A DNA stretch of 9,890 nt from Spirochaetaceae bacterium (GCA_020024055.1 JAHHUI010000053.1:1-9890), one strand, 5' to 3'. Positions 1-6,760 are shown, counted from the first letter of the stretch. Program-made: numbers and translations. The notes: generated by a model from the letters alone, not told the origin.

Positions 1-201
1 AAAGATAAACTCTCGAAATTACAATACAGCCTTCCCTTCACCTTGGCCGTGGGGCCCGAAAGAGGCTTTACCGCAGGGGAAATCATATTTCTACAGACGC
101 ATGGATTTGCCAGCGGCCGCATGGGCAACAGAATTCTGCGCAGCGAAACTGCCTGCTTCACAGCGCTAAGCGCTGCCTGTTGTGCGGCGGGGCTGTTTTA
201 A
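1..201 (+). CDS. rsmE: RsmE, 16S rRNA m3U1498 methyltransferase (C-terminal part)
   Basis: This is the last 66 codons of a gene that begins before the window; the TAA stop is at 199-201. RsmE is a SPOUT-class enzyme that uses S-adenosylmethionine to methylate N3 of U1498 in 16S rRNA. The visible part has the family's C-terminal knot signature: LAVGPERGFTAGE, then a Gly-rich stretch, then NRILRSETA. In known RsmE these segments form the SAM-binding trefoil knot (the usual forms are IGPEGGF and LG.RILR.ETA). The tail after ETA is short and Cys/Ala-rich. The gene converges on recG, and the last four bases are shared with the end of recG. The N-terminal PUA-like domain lies outside the window and cannot be judged. 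Confidence 0.9.
   Translation, partial: KDKLSKLQYSLPFTLAVGPERGFTAGEIIFLQTHGFASGRMGNRILRSETACFTALSAACCAAGLF
161..175. repeat. Perfect 6-bp inverted repeat at the end of rsmE
   Basis: CAGCGC and GCGCTG are separated by three bases. The repeat lies inside rsmE codons, about 25 bases past the recG stop as read on the minus strand. It could act as a 3' hairpin for the recG transcript, but no T-run follows it on either strand, so it is not a typical intrinsic terminator. It may simply reflect Ser-Ala codons. Confidence 0.3.
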
Positions 202-2243
202 TACATTGATTCACCCGCTCTTTGCTGAATTTTGTCTAAAAATTGCATAATTTTAGAATTTTTTTCTGGTTTTTCAAAAACTTGCATAGCCAAGGTGCGC
301 ATTTGGGCAAAGGCATCTGTATCAGATTCTAAATCGGCCAAACGAAATCGCGCCGCCCCCGACTGGCGATAGCCCCAAAATTCCCCTGGTCCACGCAGCT
401 TCAGATCTTCATTCGCAATGACAAATCCATCCAAGTTTTCATACAACACCTTCAGTCGCGCCTTTCCCTCTTCGGAAAGATGATTGTATACAAAAAAACA
501 ATAGCCCTGGGCGTCTCCGCGGCCGATGCGTCCGCGCAGCTGATGCAGCGCCGCAAGGCCATAGCGCTCACAAGCTTCTACCACCATCACCGTGGCATTC
601 GGAACATCCACACCCACTTCCACCACCGTGGTGGCCGCCAAAACCTGTATTTGCCCATTGGCAAATGCTGCCATTGTTTTGCGTTTTTCCTCTTCATCCA
701 CGCGCGAATGAATCAAGCCCACCTTATATTCTGGAAAGATTTTATTTTTCAGCTCTTCATACATTGCCTGCACATTTTTCAAGTCTTCCTGTTCGCTTTC
801 TTCAATCAAAGGATAAATATAATAAGCCTGATGTCCTGCCTGAAGCTGGCCAGCCACAAATTGATGCACCTTGGCAATATTTGGTGCATGCACCAAATGC
901 GTGCGTACAGGCAGGCGATTGGCAGGATATTGCCGCAGCATAGAACAATCTAAATCACCAAAAACAGTTAAAGCCAATGTCCTGGGAATCGGCGTCGCCG
1001 TCATCAGCAGCAAATCCGGATTTTTGCCTTTAGCCAATAGTTTTTCTCTTTGCATCACGCCAAAACGATGCTGTTCGTCAATAATCACCATGCCTAAATC
1101 AGCATATTCCACATCAGCACTGAATAAAGCATGAGTGCCTACCACCAGCTGAATATCACCATTGGCCAGATTCTGCAACACTTGTTTTCGCTGGACGCTG
1201 CGGATATTGCTGGTGAGAAAAGCTGCACGAATGCCTAAAGGCTCGAATAATCTCATCGCATTCTGGGCATGCTGCCGAGCCAGCAACTCAGTCGGGGCCA
1301 TCATGGCCACCTGGCGTCCCTCTTCAATCAGCGGGCATGAACACAACAAGGCTACTAATGTCTTGCCCGTACCCACATCGCCCTGAAGCAGACGCCGCAT
1401 GGGATATTTCTGTTGTAAATCCAGCACAATTTCTTCAATAGCACGATTCTGATCTTCTGTTAATTCAAAGGGCAGCCGCATCTTGGCGCTGTGCATATAC
1501 TGCATGGGCAAAATATGTGCCGTTCTTTTTTTTTGCTGCACCTGATGCCTGCGCCAAAGCAAAGCAAGATGAAACAGGAACAATTCCTCCATCACCAGCA
1601 CGCTGCGTGCATTGTGATATTCAGTCCAGGAATTTGGCCAATGAATCTGATGTAGGCATTGTCTTTTATCCGGCGGAAGACCTAGACTCTGCCATGTCTC
1701 TTCAGGCAACAGACACCCAATATGTTCGGGGCACAATTCAAAAGCCTGCTTCACCATTTTGCGCACTTTATTCTGGCTTAATGACCCGGATAAATTGTAT
1801 AAAGGCAAAATCTTATTGAAATTTTCAGGCTCTGGTGAATAAATCTCTATATCAAAGCTGCTGGTCTGCAATTGATTATATTTAAACTGGAATACACCAT
1901 AAAGATAAATCTTCTGCCCGATGGCCAGGATCTGTTGAAGAAAACTGCGCCCATAGCAGACAAGAACAGCATCACTGTGTCCATCAGAGACAGCGGCCTT
2001 GAGCACCTGTTCGCCACGATAGTCTATAAAATCATGGGCCTTTACATGGACAATACAGGCAACAGGCTCGCCGTGCCGGGCTTGCTCAAGAGGCACAAAA
2101 TTACTGCGATCTTCATAGGCGCGCGGATAATGCAGCAATAAATCGCCCACAGAATACACACCCAGCTGGGCAAAGGCTTTGGCAGTCTCGCTGCCCAGCC
2201 CCTTCAGACGATCCAGGGGCAATGTTAATTCTTCAATGAACAT
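198..2243 (-). CDS. recG: ATP-dependent DNA helicase RecG
   Basis: RecG is a monomeric superfamily 2 translocase that rewinds and reverses stalled replication forks and branch-migrates Holliday junctions. The 681-aa product is full length for the family. The N-terminal wedge/OB region (about 50-150) precedes two helicase domains. Walker A is GDVGTGKT (288-295). The DEQH box starts at D389 and runs into RFGV. Motif III is TATPIPRT (415-422). Later motifs are VEVGVDVPNA (541-550) and QLRGRIGRG (568-576), and the C-terminal LRGPGEFWG is typical of RecG. The ATG is preceded by only a weak ribosome-binding site and lies 10 bases after the yggT stop, so translation is probably coupled. It is the last gene of the minus-strand series and overlaps the end of convergent rsmE by four bases. 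No key residue is missing. Confidence 0.97.
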   Translation of the reverse strand: MFIEELTLPLDRLKGLGSETAKAFAQLGVYSVGDLLLHYPRAYEDRSNFVPLEQARHGEPVACIVHVKAHDFIDYRGEQVLKAAVSDGHSDAVLVCYGRSFLQQILAIGQKIYLYGVFQFKYNQLQTSSFDIEIYSPEPENFNKILPLYNLSGSLSQNKVRKMVKQAFELCPEHIGCLLPEETWQSLGLPPDKRQCLHQIHWPNSWTEYHNARSVLVMEELFLFHLALLWRRHQVQQKKRTAHILPMQYMHSAKMRLPFELTEDQNRAIEEIVLDLQQKYPMRRLLQGDVGTGKTLVALLCSCPLIEEGRQVAMMAPTELLARQHAQNAMRLFEPLGIRAAFLTSNIRSVQRKQVLQNLANGDIQLVVGTHALFSADVEYADLGMVIIDEQHRFGVMQREKLLAKGKNPDLLLMTATPIPRTLALTVFGDLDCSMLRQYPANRLPVRTHLVHAPNIAKVHQFVAGQLQAGHQAYYIYPLIEESEQEDLKNVQAMYEELKNKIFPEYKVGLIHSRVDEEEKRKTMAAFANGQIQVLAATTVVEVGVDVPNATVMVVEACERYGLAALHQLRGRIGRGDAQGYCFFVYNHLSEEGKARLKVLYENLDGFVIANEDLKLRGPGEFWGYRQSGAARFRLADLESDTDAFAQMRTLAMQVFEKPEKNSKIMQFLDKIQQRAGESMY

Positions 2244-2253
2244 GGCCTATTCA

Positions 2254-2841
2254 TTAAACAGGAAGGCTTTCCAATATACCCGTCAGTATGCCCACAATCG
2301 GCGCACCAAAAAGGATGAGCACAATATTCAGCAGCAAGACAATGGCCAAAGCCCAGCGATAATCCATAATACGATTCCTGGAAAAAATAGCTGCCACTAA
2401 AGTCACCGACATGGTCAGCAACATGTCTAAAATCTGTGTGAACATGCCGCCCGCACGGGGGAAAAATATCGCCAACACCAGCCGAATGCCCGCCACAATG
2501 GCAAAAAGCCCCAAAATCCAGGAGATAATAGACCAAATGCCGCTCACTAAAAAGGCCAGCATAAAGCCAATCGTGACATGCCCATATTGCTGCATGCGCA
2601 CCAGTATCACTTGAAATAAATTAAGGAAAAGCAAGCCATACAGCGGCGCCAGTGAAACAAAGCCCAGCTGCGCAAAAGGAAAATTGCGAAAAAGAGCAAA
2701 ATAAGGCTCTACCAAACTGGCCAAAATACGTACAATGGGCGTGGCGCGCAGGCCTTGCAGCCAGCTGGAAAGAATATAAACCAATATTAAGATATTATAC
2801 ACGCCTAAAAAACTTTGTAAAATCTGTAAAAATAATTGCAT
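2254..2841 (-). CDS. YggT-family inner membrane protein
   Basis: The product is 195 aa, very hydrophobic, with about five or six predicted membrane helices. The first half has the YGGT pattern: a YILSSWL helix, then TPIVRILASLVEPYFALFR, then a second helix pair. The second half resembles a diverged repeat (IRLVLAIFFPRAGGM then a helix), with the Pro/Arg signature worn down. YggT proteins have been linked to membrane-protein handling and osmotic tolerance, but their biochemistry is unclear. I chose the ATG at 2839-2841 over an upstream start at 2910, because the longer version would run 23 codons into pepT and the chosen ATG has a GGGGTGAG site just upstream. It lies 5 bases after the pepT stop and 10 before recG, so it is probably co-transcribed. 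Confidence 0.85.
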   Translation of the reverse strand: MQLFLQILQSFLGVYNILILVYILSSWLQGLRATPIVRILASLVEPYFALFRNFPFAQLGFVSLAPLYGLLFLNLFQVILVRMQQYGHVTIGFMLAFLVSGIWSIISWILGLFAIVAGIRLVLAIFFPRAGGMFTQILDMLLTMSVTLVAAIFSRNRIMDYRWALAIVLLLNIVLILFGAPIVGILTGILESLPV

Positions 2842-2846
2842 GTATC

Positions 2847-4061
2847 TCACCCCTTCACCAATTCTATCGCCAACAGACAAGCTTTTTCTAAAGCATTCAG
2901 ACTCAGCCATTCCTTGCGGCTGTGCATATTGTGTCCCCCGGTAAAGATATTCGGACAGGGCACACCCATCGCTGTCAGGCGGGCGCCGTCTGTTCCTCCG
3001 CGAATCGGTTCAATCACAGGCACAATATTCAATTTACCCATTGCCTGCAGCAGGCGCTGTAGCACAATTTCATTTTTCTGAATCGCTTCACCCATATTTG
3101 CATAGCTCAGGTGACTCTCTACACTCACCTTTCCCCCGGGAAAAGCATGCATCACCGCATGGGCAAAACCCTGCAATGCCTCCAGGCGTCTGTGCACTTC
3201 CCCTTTGTCATGATCACGCACCATCACAGTTAAATCAGCTTCTTCCATCCCGCCGCGTATATCAGCAGGCCAATAGCATCCATAATAGCCGTCCGTCGCT
3301 TCGGGGCTTTCGCTTCTGGGAATCATATTAATAAATGCCGCCATCATAGACAAGGCATTCACCATCACAGCACGCGCCGAACCAGGGTGTATCGCCACGC
3401 CTTCAAAATGCACATGTGCCGTATACGCATGATAACATTCATAATTAATTTCACCCAGACCCCCTGCATCAATGGTATACGCTATTTTAGAACGTAGCTC
3501 TTTCAAAGGGAAATGGCTCATGCCATCGCCACCCTCTTCATCAGGGGTGAATACCGCCTCCACATCCCCGCGTTCAATATCCGGATGCAGCACAAAATAT
3601 TGCAGCATAGACATAATCGCCGCAATGCCGGCTTTGTCATCGGCGCCCAGCAATGTTGTGCCGTCACTGGTGACAATCGTATCACCGATGCAGGCCTGCA
3701 AGGCCCTGTCCTTTTCCGGGTCAAGAACAATGCCATCTTTTAAGGTAATCTTCTGTGCCTCATAATGACGATGCACCTGCGGCTTCACATCCACACCCGG
3801 CACATCATTAGAGACATCCAAATGCGCCATCAGTGCGATGGAAGGCACATCTTTATTGCCTTTCAGGAATGCAATGATAAAACCTTTTTCGTCATGATAA
3901 TAAGGGATATTCATCGCATCTAATTCGCTGCGCAGCAGGGCAGCTAATTCCAGCTGGCCTGGGTTTGTGGGGCAGCGCTGGCCTGCATATTCGCTCATGA
4001 CAGGGGTGTCTATTTGCACATAACGAAGAAATCGGCTTAATAAATCTTCTTGCAGATTCAT
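2847..4061 (-). CDS. pepT: Peptidase T (tripeptide aminopeptidase, M20B)
   Basis: PepT is a cytosolic di-zinc aminopeptidase that removes the N-terminal residue of tripeptides. The 404-aa product matches the family length, and metal and catalytic residues are in place: H80 and D82 in AHLD, D142 in GADDKAG, the EE pair 175/176 in TPDEEGG, D198 in YTIDAGG and H380 in FTGGHNMH. PIRGGTDGA and GVPCPNIFTGG are close to PepT proper rather than to other M20 peptidases. A GTG at 4067 is in frame, but AGGAG overlaps it and sits 5 bases before the ATG at 4059-4061, so the ATG is the better start. The upstream 123-aa gene ends two bases before that ATG, and the yggT gene follows after 5 bases. Small oddities are TIDAGG for the usual VDGG and HNMHSRKEW in place of YNYHG; neither removes a ligand. 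Confidence 0.95.
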   Translation of the reverse strand: MNLQEDLLSRFLRYVQIDTPVMSEYAGQRCPTNPGQLELAALLRSELDAMNIPYYHDEKGFIIAFLKGNKDVPSIALMAHLDVSNDVPGVDVKPQVHRHYEAQKITLKDGIVLDPEKDRALQACIGDTIVTSDGTTLLGADDKAGIAAIMSMLQYFVLHPDIERGDVEAVFTPDEEGGDGMSHFPLKELRSKIAYTIDAGGLGEINYECYHAYTAHVHFEGVAIHPGSARAVMVNALSMMAAFINMIPRSESPEATDGYYGCYWPADIRGGMEEADLTVMVRDHDKGEVHRRLEALQGFAHAVMHAFPGGKVSVESHLSYANMGEAIQKNEIVLQRLLQAMGKLNIVPVIEPIRGGTDGARLTAMGVPCPNIFTGGHNMHSRKEWLSLNALEKACLLAIELVKG

Positions 4062-4063
4062 AT

Positions 4064-4435
4064 TCACTCCTGGCTCTGCTGATGCTTCAGCAGATGATGC
4101 GCAATGAAAAACTGATAAATAGCCTGTAGCCTTTCTAATTCTATTTCATCGGCAAAACGATTGGATAATTCTGCAAGTTCCTGCCATTCCTCGCGCGTGA
4201 AAGGATGATCTTGAATATCCTGGACTTCAGGTTCATTAAAAAAATCTACCAGTTTAATCAATTTTGTCTTGTCTGTGCCAAATTGATCATACAGCTCTTG
4301 AGCCATGTTTTTAGGCAAATTTGTGGTGCGCACAAAGCTTTCGGCAATGCTTTGATGCAAGGGAAAAGAAGGGTCCTGGCGATGTTTTTTCTCTGCCTTG
4401 GAAATTTGTGTTTCAAAATAATGTGATGTTTGCAT
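4064..4435 (-). CDS. Uncharacterised small soluble protein, 123 aa
   Basis: I do not recognise this protein. It is hydrophilic, without signal peptide, membrane helix or cysteine, and looks mostly helical. Lys/Gln/His-rich ends flank an acidic middle (FFNEPEVQDIQDHPF) and a Glu-rich helix (REEWQELAELSNRF). It ends in a His/Gln-rich tail. The ATG at 4433-4435 has a GAGG site 6 bases upstream. The TGA stop sits two bases before the pepT ATG, so the pepT ribosome-binding site lies within the last codons and the two genes are probably translated in a coupled manner. Upstream is a 209-base non-coding gap with a structured-RNA candidate. Good start signal, tight packing and clean composition argue that it is a real gene, but its function cannot be inferred. 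Confidence 0.75.
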   Translation of the reverse strand: MQTSHYFETQISKAEKKHRQDPSFPLHQSIAESFVRTTNLPKNMAQELYDQFGTDKTKLIKLVDFFNEPEVQDIQDHPFTREEWQELAELSNRFADEIELERLQAIYQFFIAHHLLKHQQSQE

Positions 4436-4463
4436 CGGTGCCTCGCTCGATACAGTGAAATGT

Positions 4464-4635
4464 AAATAAAAACCCGCATGCGCCGTTACTATGTATTATT
4501 CTCTGCCGTTTATGTAAACGGTGGCGATCACAACAGGATCCTGTAATAAGGAAAAATATCCTGCAATTTTTGAAAGCCAAAAGAAATAACCTGAGCAAAA
4601 AATTCACATAGCATCGCACGCCGCAGGCTGTTTTA
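4464..4635 (-). ncRNA. Candidate 6S RNA (ssrS-like) downstream of zapA
   Basis: The 209-base gap between zapA and the 123-aa gene has no ORF worth keeping, but its ends pair. On the minus strand GCGTGCG (4621-4615) pairs with CGCATGC (4482-4476). After a small internal loop, TGCTATGTG (4613-4605) pairs with TACATAGTA (4495-4487), two of those pairs being G-U. This closing stem of about 16 pairs surrounds roughly 110 nt and is followed by GGGTTTTTATTT, a terminator-like U-run. The interior holds a 6-bp hairpin on the 3' side (CCGTTT/AAACGG, 4522-4507) and a CAGGAT/ATCCTG stem (4563-4534). A long closing stem, an open centre and a terminal arm are the known 6S plan, and 6S genes often adjoin zapA in proteobacteria. 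6S RNA binds sigma70 RNA polymerase. Exact ends are estimated. It could instead be another structured RNA or a large operon-internal terminator/attenuator. Confidence 0.5.
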
Positions 4636-4641
4636 CCGTTT

Positions 4642-4670
4642 AAATTAATAACGTCTGAGCGTTCTGTCCA
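4642..4670 (-). promoter_or_regulatory. Possible promoter for the non-coding RNA
   Basis: On the minus strand TGGACA (4670-4665, five of six to the -35 consensus) is followed after 17 bases by TAATTT (4647-4642, a poor -10). A second A/T-rich choice, TATTAA, overlaps with shorter spacing. Transcription would start near 4635, just before the closing stem of the RNA candidate. The elements lie in the last codons of zapA, so the match could be chance. Confidence 0.3.
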
Positions 4671-4989
4671 GCATATCTTCAATATGCGCCAAAGCATCAC
4701 TGGCTCTTTCTGCGGAATATTCTTCTTCCGTTTGGGTCTTGTGTATCGTGAATTGAGCCATAGAACTCGAATCAAAATTGCGGCTTTTCAAACGCAGATT
4801 TTCATCTGCCAGAAAAACCGCTGCCATAATAGCCACAGAAAGAGGATCGCGCAGGCCCAGAGACAACTTCACATCCTGTGTCACAGCTTCCACGCTTTTC
4901 ACCAATTTCTTAATATACAGAAGATCTTCTTCTGTTCTGATAGAAATCGATGCTCCCAGCAGCTCTATGGTATAACGGTTTTCCGTCAT
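4645..4989 (-). CDS. zapA: Cell division protein ZapA
   Basis: ZapA binds and bundles FtsZ filaments in the division ring. The 114-aa product begins with the ZapA head-domain pattern: alternating strand residues in RYTIELLGASISIRTEED, followed by a helix LLYIKKLVKSVEAV. A second helix (PLSVAIMAAVFLADENLRLK) and a charged C-terminal helix correspond to the dimerising and coiled-coil parts. The length is slightly above the usual 90-110 aa. The ATG follows directly on the stop codon of the coiled-coil gene (TAAATG) and has no clear ribosome-binding site, so its translation probably depends on ribosomes finishing the upstream gene. This tight coupling suggests the two proteins are needed together. 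Family assignment rests on the N-terminal pattern, since ZapA sequences diverge strongly. Confidence 0.85.
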   Translation of the reverse strand: MTENRYTIELLGASISIRTEEDLLYIKKLVKSVEAVTQDVKLSLGLRDPLSVAIMAAVFLADENLRLKSRNFDSSSMAQFTIHKTQTEEEYSAERASDALAHIEDMLDRTLRRY

Positions 4990-5451
4990 TTAGAAAATAT
5001 CCATCTTTCGTTCTTCTAAGCGGGCAGATTCTTCAGATTCTTCAGCATCATGATCATTTTTTTCATAAATTTCTTCGGCGGCGGGATCTTTCACCAAAAG
5101 CGCCTCTAATCCGGCATTAGGATCATCTTCGTGGCCGTGGCTGCTTTTGCTTACCGATACTTTGCCTGCTGCCTGGGCATTTTCCTGCCCAGCGGTGCCC
5201 GATTCACTGGAAACACTGTCCAGTCTGTCAATGGCACCCATCAGACCTTTTTCCAGCATTTCCTGAGCCCCGCTGAGAGCCAAAGAACGCCTCTCAGATT
5301 CTTGCAAATGATATTCAAGTCTTTGATTTTCCTCAAGCAGGCGACGATTTTCTGCAAAAAGCCGCGCATTTTCATGTCTTAAAGATTCAATAAGGCTAAT
5401 GACCTTGCGTACTCTTTCATCCAGCTGCTCTACTTGTTCTAATGTCACCAT
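4990..5451 (-). CDS. Coiled-coil protein, ZapB-like, probable division partner of ZapA
   Basis: The product is 153 aa. Residues 4 to about 65 form a strong leucine-heptad coiled coil (QLDERVRKVISLIESLRHEN, then repeated ENRRLLEENQRLE). The rest (about 75-153) is low-complexity, acidic and Ser/Glu-rich, probably disordered, with HGHEDD and AEESEESARLEE stretches. It ends in the short motif KMDIF. The N-terminal half resembles ZapB, a coiled-coil protein that joins ZapA at the Z ring, but ZapB is only about 80 aa and coiled coils look alike, so orthology is not proven. A GAGGGG site lies 6 bases before the ATG at 5449-5451. It follows rplT after 20 bases and abuts zapA with no gap. The context is the best evidence for a division role. 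Confidence 0.75.
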   Translation of the reverse strand: MVTLEQVEQLDERVRKVISLIESLRHENARLFAENRRLLEENQRLEYHLQESERRSLALSGAQEMLEKGLMGAIDRLDSVSSESGTAGQENAQAAGKVSVSKSSHGHEDDPNAGLEALLVKDPAAEEIYEKNDHDAEESEESARLEERKMDIF

Positions 5452-5471
5452 AATTTACCCCTCTTGAAGGA

Positions 5472-5828
5472 TTATTTCAGAGACTTTTTTACCTGCTCTA
5501 TCACGGCGATAAAAGATTTCTTGTCTTCAATAGCCATATTCGACAATGCTTTGCGATTCAACTTAATTTGGCTTTTATTCAGGCCTTCAATAAAGCGTGA
5601 ATAGGTAATTCCCTGCTCGCGGCAGGCAGCAGACAAACGAGAAATCCACAGCGATCGGAATTCTCTTTTTCTGTTGCGGCGATCGCGAAAAGCATATTGC
5701 CTGCTTTTCCACACCTGCGTCTTGGCCACGCGATACAGCTTGCTGCGCGTGCCCCAATAGCCTTTGGCTTTTTTCAGGATTTTCTTTCTTCTGTTTTTTA
5801 AACGAGATCCATCTATTGCTCTTGGCAT
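5472..5828 (-). CDS. rplT: 50S ribosomal protein L20
   Basis: L20 binds 23S rRNA early in 50S assembly. The 118-aa length and sequence are standard. The basic N-terminal arm carries KKILKKAKGYWGTRSKLYRVAK, and YAFRDRRNRKREFRSLWISRLSAA leads into the globular RNA-binding part with GLNKSQIKLNRKALS. An AAGGAG site lies 7 bases before the ATG. It follows rpmI after 53 bases. In several bacteria L20 represses its own operon by binding mRNA upstream; the short spacers on either side of rpmI are where such sites could lie, but I see no clear L20-site mimic. Confidence 0.98.
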   Translation of the reverse strand: MPRAIDGSRLKNRRKKILKKAKGYWGTRSKLYRVAKTQVWKSRQYAFRDRRNRKREFRSLWISRLSAACREQGITYSRFIEGLNKSQIKLNRKALSNMAIEDKKSFIAVIEQVKKSLK

Positions 5829-5881
5829 TGTATCACTCCTTGTATCTCAAAACAATCAATCGGCGTATTATCCGGCGCCCA

Positions 5882-6100
5882 TTAGCGGCTATAGGGCACC
5901 AGCATCTTCACTTTTTTCACCACGCCGGGCGTTCCCACCACAGTCATCTGACGCAGATGTCTTTTTCTCTTGGAAGATTTTTTTGTCAGAATATGACGCA
6001 TGCCCTGGCCTCTGAACTTCACCTTCTTTCCGCTTCCCGTCAGGAAATAGCGGCTTGCCGCGCTTTTACGTGTTTTTACCTTTGCTTTTCCTTTTGCCAT
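5882..6100 (-). CDS. rpmI: 50S ribosomal protein L35
   Basis: L35 is a small, very basic protein of the large ribosomal subunit. The product is 72 aa, slightly longer than the usual 64-66. It starts MAKGKAKVKTRKSAASRY and continues FLTGSGKKVKF, then HILTKKSSKRKRHLRQ, which are family hallmarks. A start at 6139 would add 13 residues unlike L35, whereas the ATG at 6098-6100 has GAGGAAATT directly before it, so I use the latter. The C-terminus (after LRQ) is a little extended and ends in LVPYSR. It lies 52 bases after infC and 53 before rplT, the classical IF3 operon order. Confidence 0.97.
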   Translation of the reverse strand: MAKGKAKVKTRKSAASRYFLTGSGKKVKFRGQGMRHILTKKSSKRKRHLRQMTVVGTPGVVKKVKMLVPYSR

Positions 6101-6152
6101 AATTTCCTCTATTTTTTTTACACTGCCGTGATATTGCAAAGCTGATTTATAT

Positions 6153-6674
6153 TTACTTTTTTGCCTTGGGTGCCAGCCACATAGACATCATGCGCCCTTC
6201 TAAAAGCGGAGCCTTTTCCAAAACGAAATTGGCCTCGCCTAAAAGCTCCTGCACTCTTTTCAAGACTTCAGCCCCAAATTCTACATGAGCCAGCTGCCTT
6301 CCACGAAAGCGCACAGACACCTTCACCTTATTGCCTTCGGCCAGAAATTCACGCACATGCTTGGTCTTGAATTCCAAATCATGATCATCAATACCCATCT
6401 GCATGCGCACTTCTTTCTGCTTCACCTGTTTTTGATTTCTGCGGGTTTCCCTGTTTTTCTTTTCCAGTTCAAACTTGAACTTGCCAAAATCAACAATACG
6501 ACAAACAGGCGGCTGGGCTTGCGGCGCGATTTCTACTAAATCCAATTCGCTGCTTCTTGCTATTTCCAGGGCTTTCGGGGTGGAAACTACACCCAGCTGC
6601 TCTCCGTCTTCTCCTAATAATCGAACCTCTGATACACGTATCATTTCATTGATACGAAAATCCTTAGACGCCAA
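6153..6674 (-). CDS. infC: Translation initiation factor IF-3 (UUG start likely)
   Basis: IF-3 binds the 30S subunit, keeps subunits apart and checks start-codon/initiator-tRNA pairing. The 173-aa product has the N-domain segment RINEMIRVSEVRLLG, the PPVCRIVDFGKFKFE signature leading into the Lys-rich linker, and the C-domain with VSVRFRGRQLAH and EGRMMSMWLAPK. No ATG is available: the first in-frame ATG codes the Met of FRINEM, too far in. TTG at 6672-6674 gives MASKDFRIN, the expected beginning, with GAGG 7 bases upstream. The in-frame ATA just before it (6675-6677) is closer to the ribosome-binding site and is a weaker alternative. A TTG at 6717-6719 would add 15 residues not typical of IF-3. 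Rare initiation codons in infC are known to let IF-3 restrain its own synthesis. Confidence 0.96.
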   Translation of the reverse strand: MASKDFRINEMIRVSEVRLLGEDGEQLGVVSTPKALEIARSSELDLVEIAPQAQPPVCRIVDFGKFKFELEKKNRETRRNQKQVKQKEVRMQMGIDDHDLEFKTKHVREFLAEGNKVKVSVRFRGRQLAHVEFGAEVLKRVQELLGEANFVLEKAPLLEGRMMSMWLAPKAKK

Positions 6675-6731
6675 TATTCCCCCTCTATTTCCCCTTGGGT
6701 GCTGTACACAAAAGCACAAAGCTATTGCCTA

Positions 6732-6760
6732 ACTATATTGGATATCAGAAAAAACGTAAA
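6732..6760 (-). promoter_or_regulatory. Probable sigma70-type promoter of the infC series
   Basis: On the minus strand TTTACG (6760-6755, four of six) and TATAGT (6737-6732, five of six) are separated by 17 bases. The start site would be near 6725, giving an untranslated leader of about 50 bases before the infC TTG. The leader contains a purine-rich run (GGGGAAATAGAGGGGG). The position, in the 134-base gap before infC, is as expected for the operon. Confidence 0.55.

Noticed and set aside
480..953. 157-aa plus-strand open frame and several others inside recG
   Set aside because: These are antisense frames of an intact recG with all helicase motifs. Their translations are Cys/His-rich low-quality sequence with no domain and no start signals.
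2842..2910. Longer YggT start at 2910
   Set aside because: It would overlap 23 codons of pepT and add a charged N-terminus. The internal ATG at 2841 has a strong GGGGTGAG site.
4532..4541. Palindrome CAGGATCCTG as an operator
   Set aside because: It is a single copy inside the structured-RNA candidate and is better explained as part of the distal stem.
4621..4631. ACAGCCTGCGGCG string identical to a stretch near the 3' end of E. coli 6S RNA as recalled
   Set aside because: It lies at the 5' end of the present candidate, opposite to its place in E. coli 6S. I treat it as chance and do not use it as support.
4413..4775. 120-aa minus-strand frame across the zapA end and the non-coding gap
   Set aside because: It overlaps zapA in another frame, has no ribosome-binding site and an unnatural composition. 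The pairing ends of the gap explain the region better as RNA.
6101..6139. Longer L35 start at 6139
   Set aside because: The extra 13 residues do not resemble L35, and the ATG at 6100 has a well-placed GAGG site and the MAKGKAK beginning.
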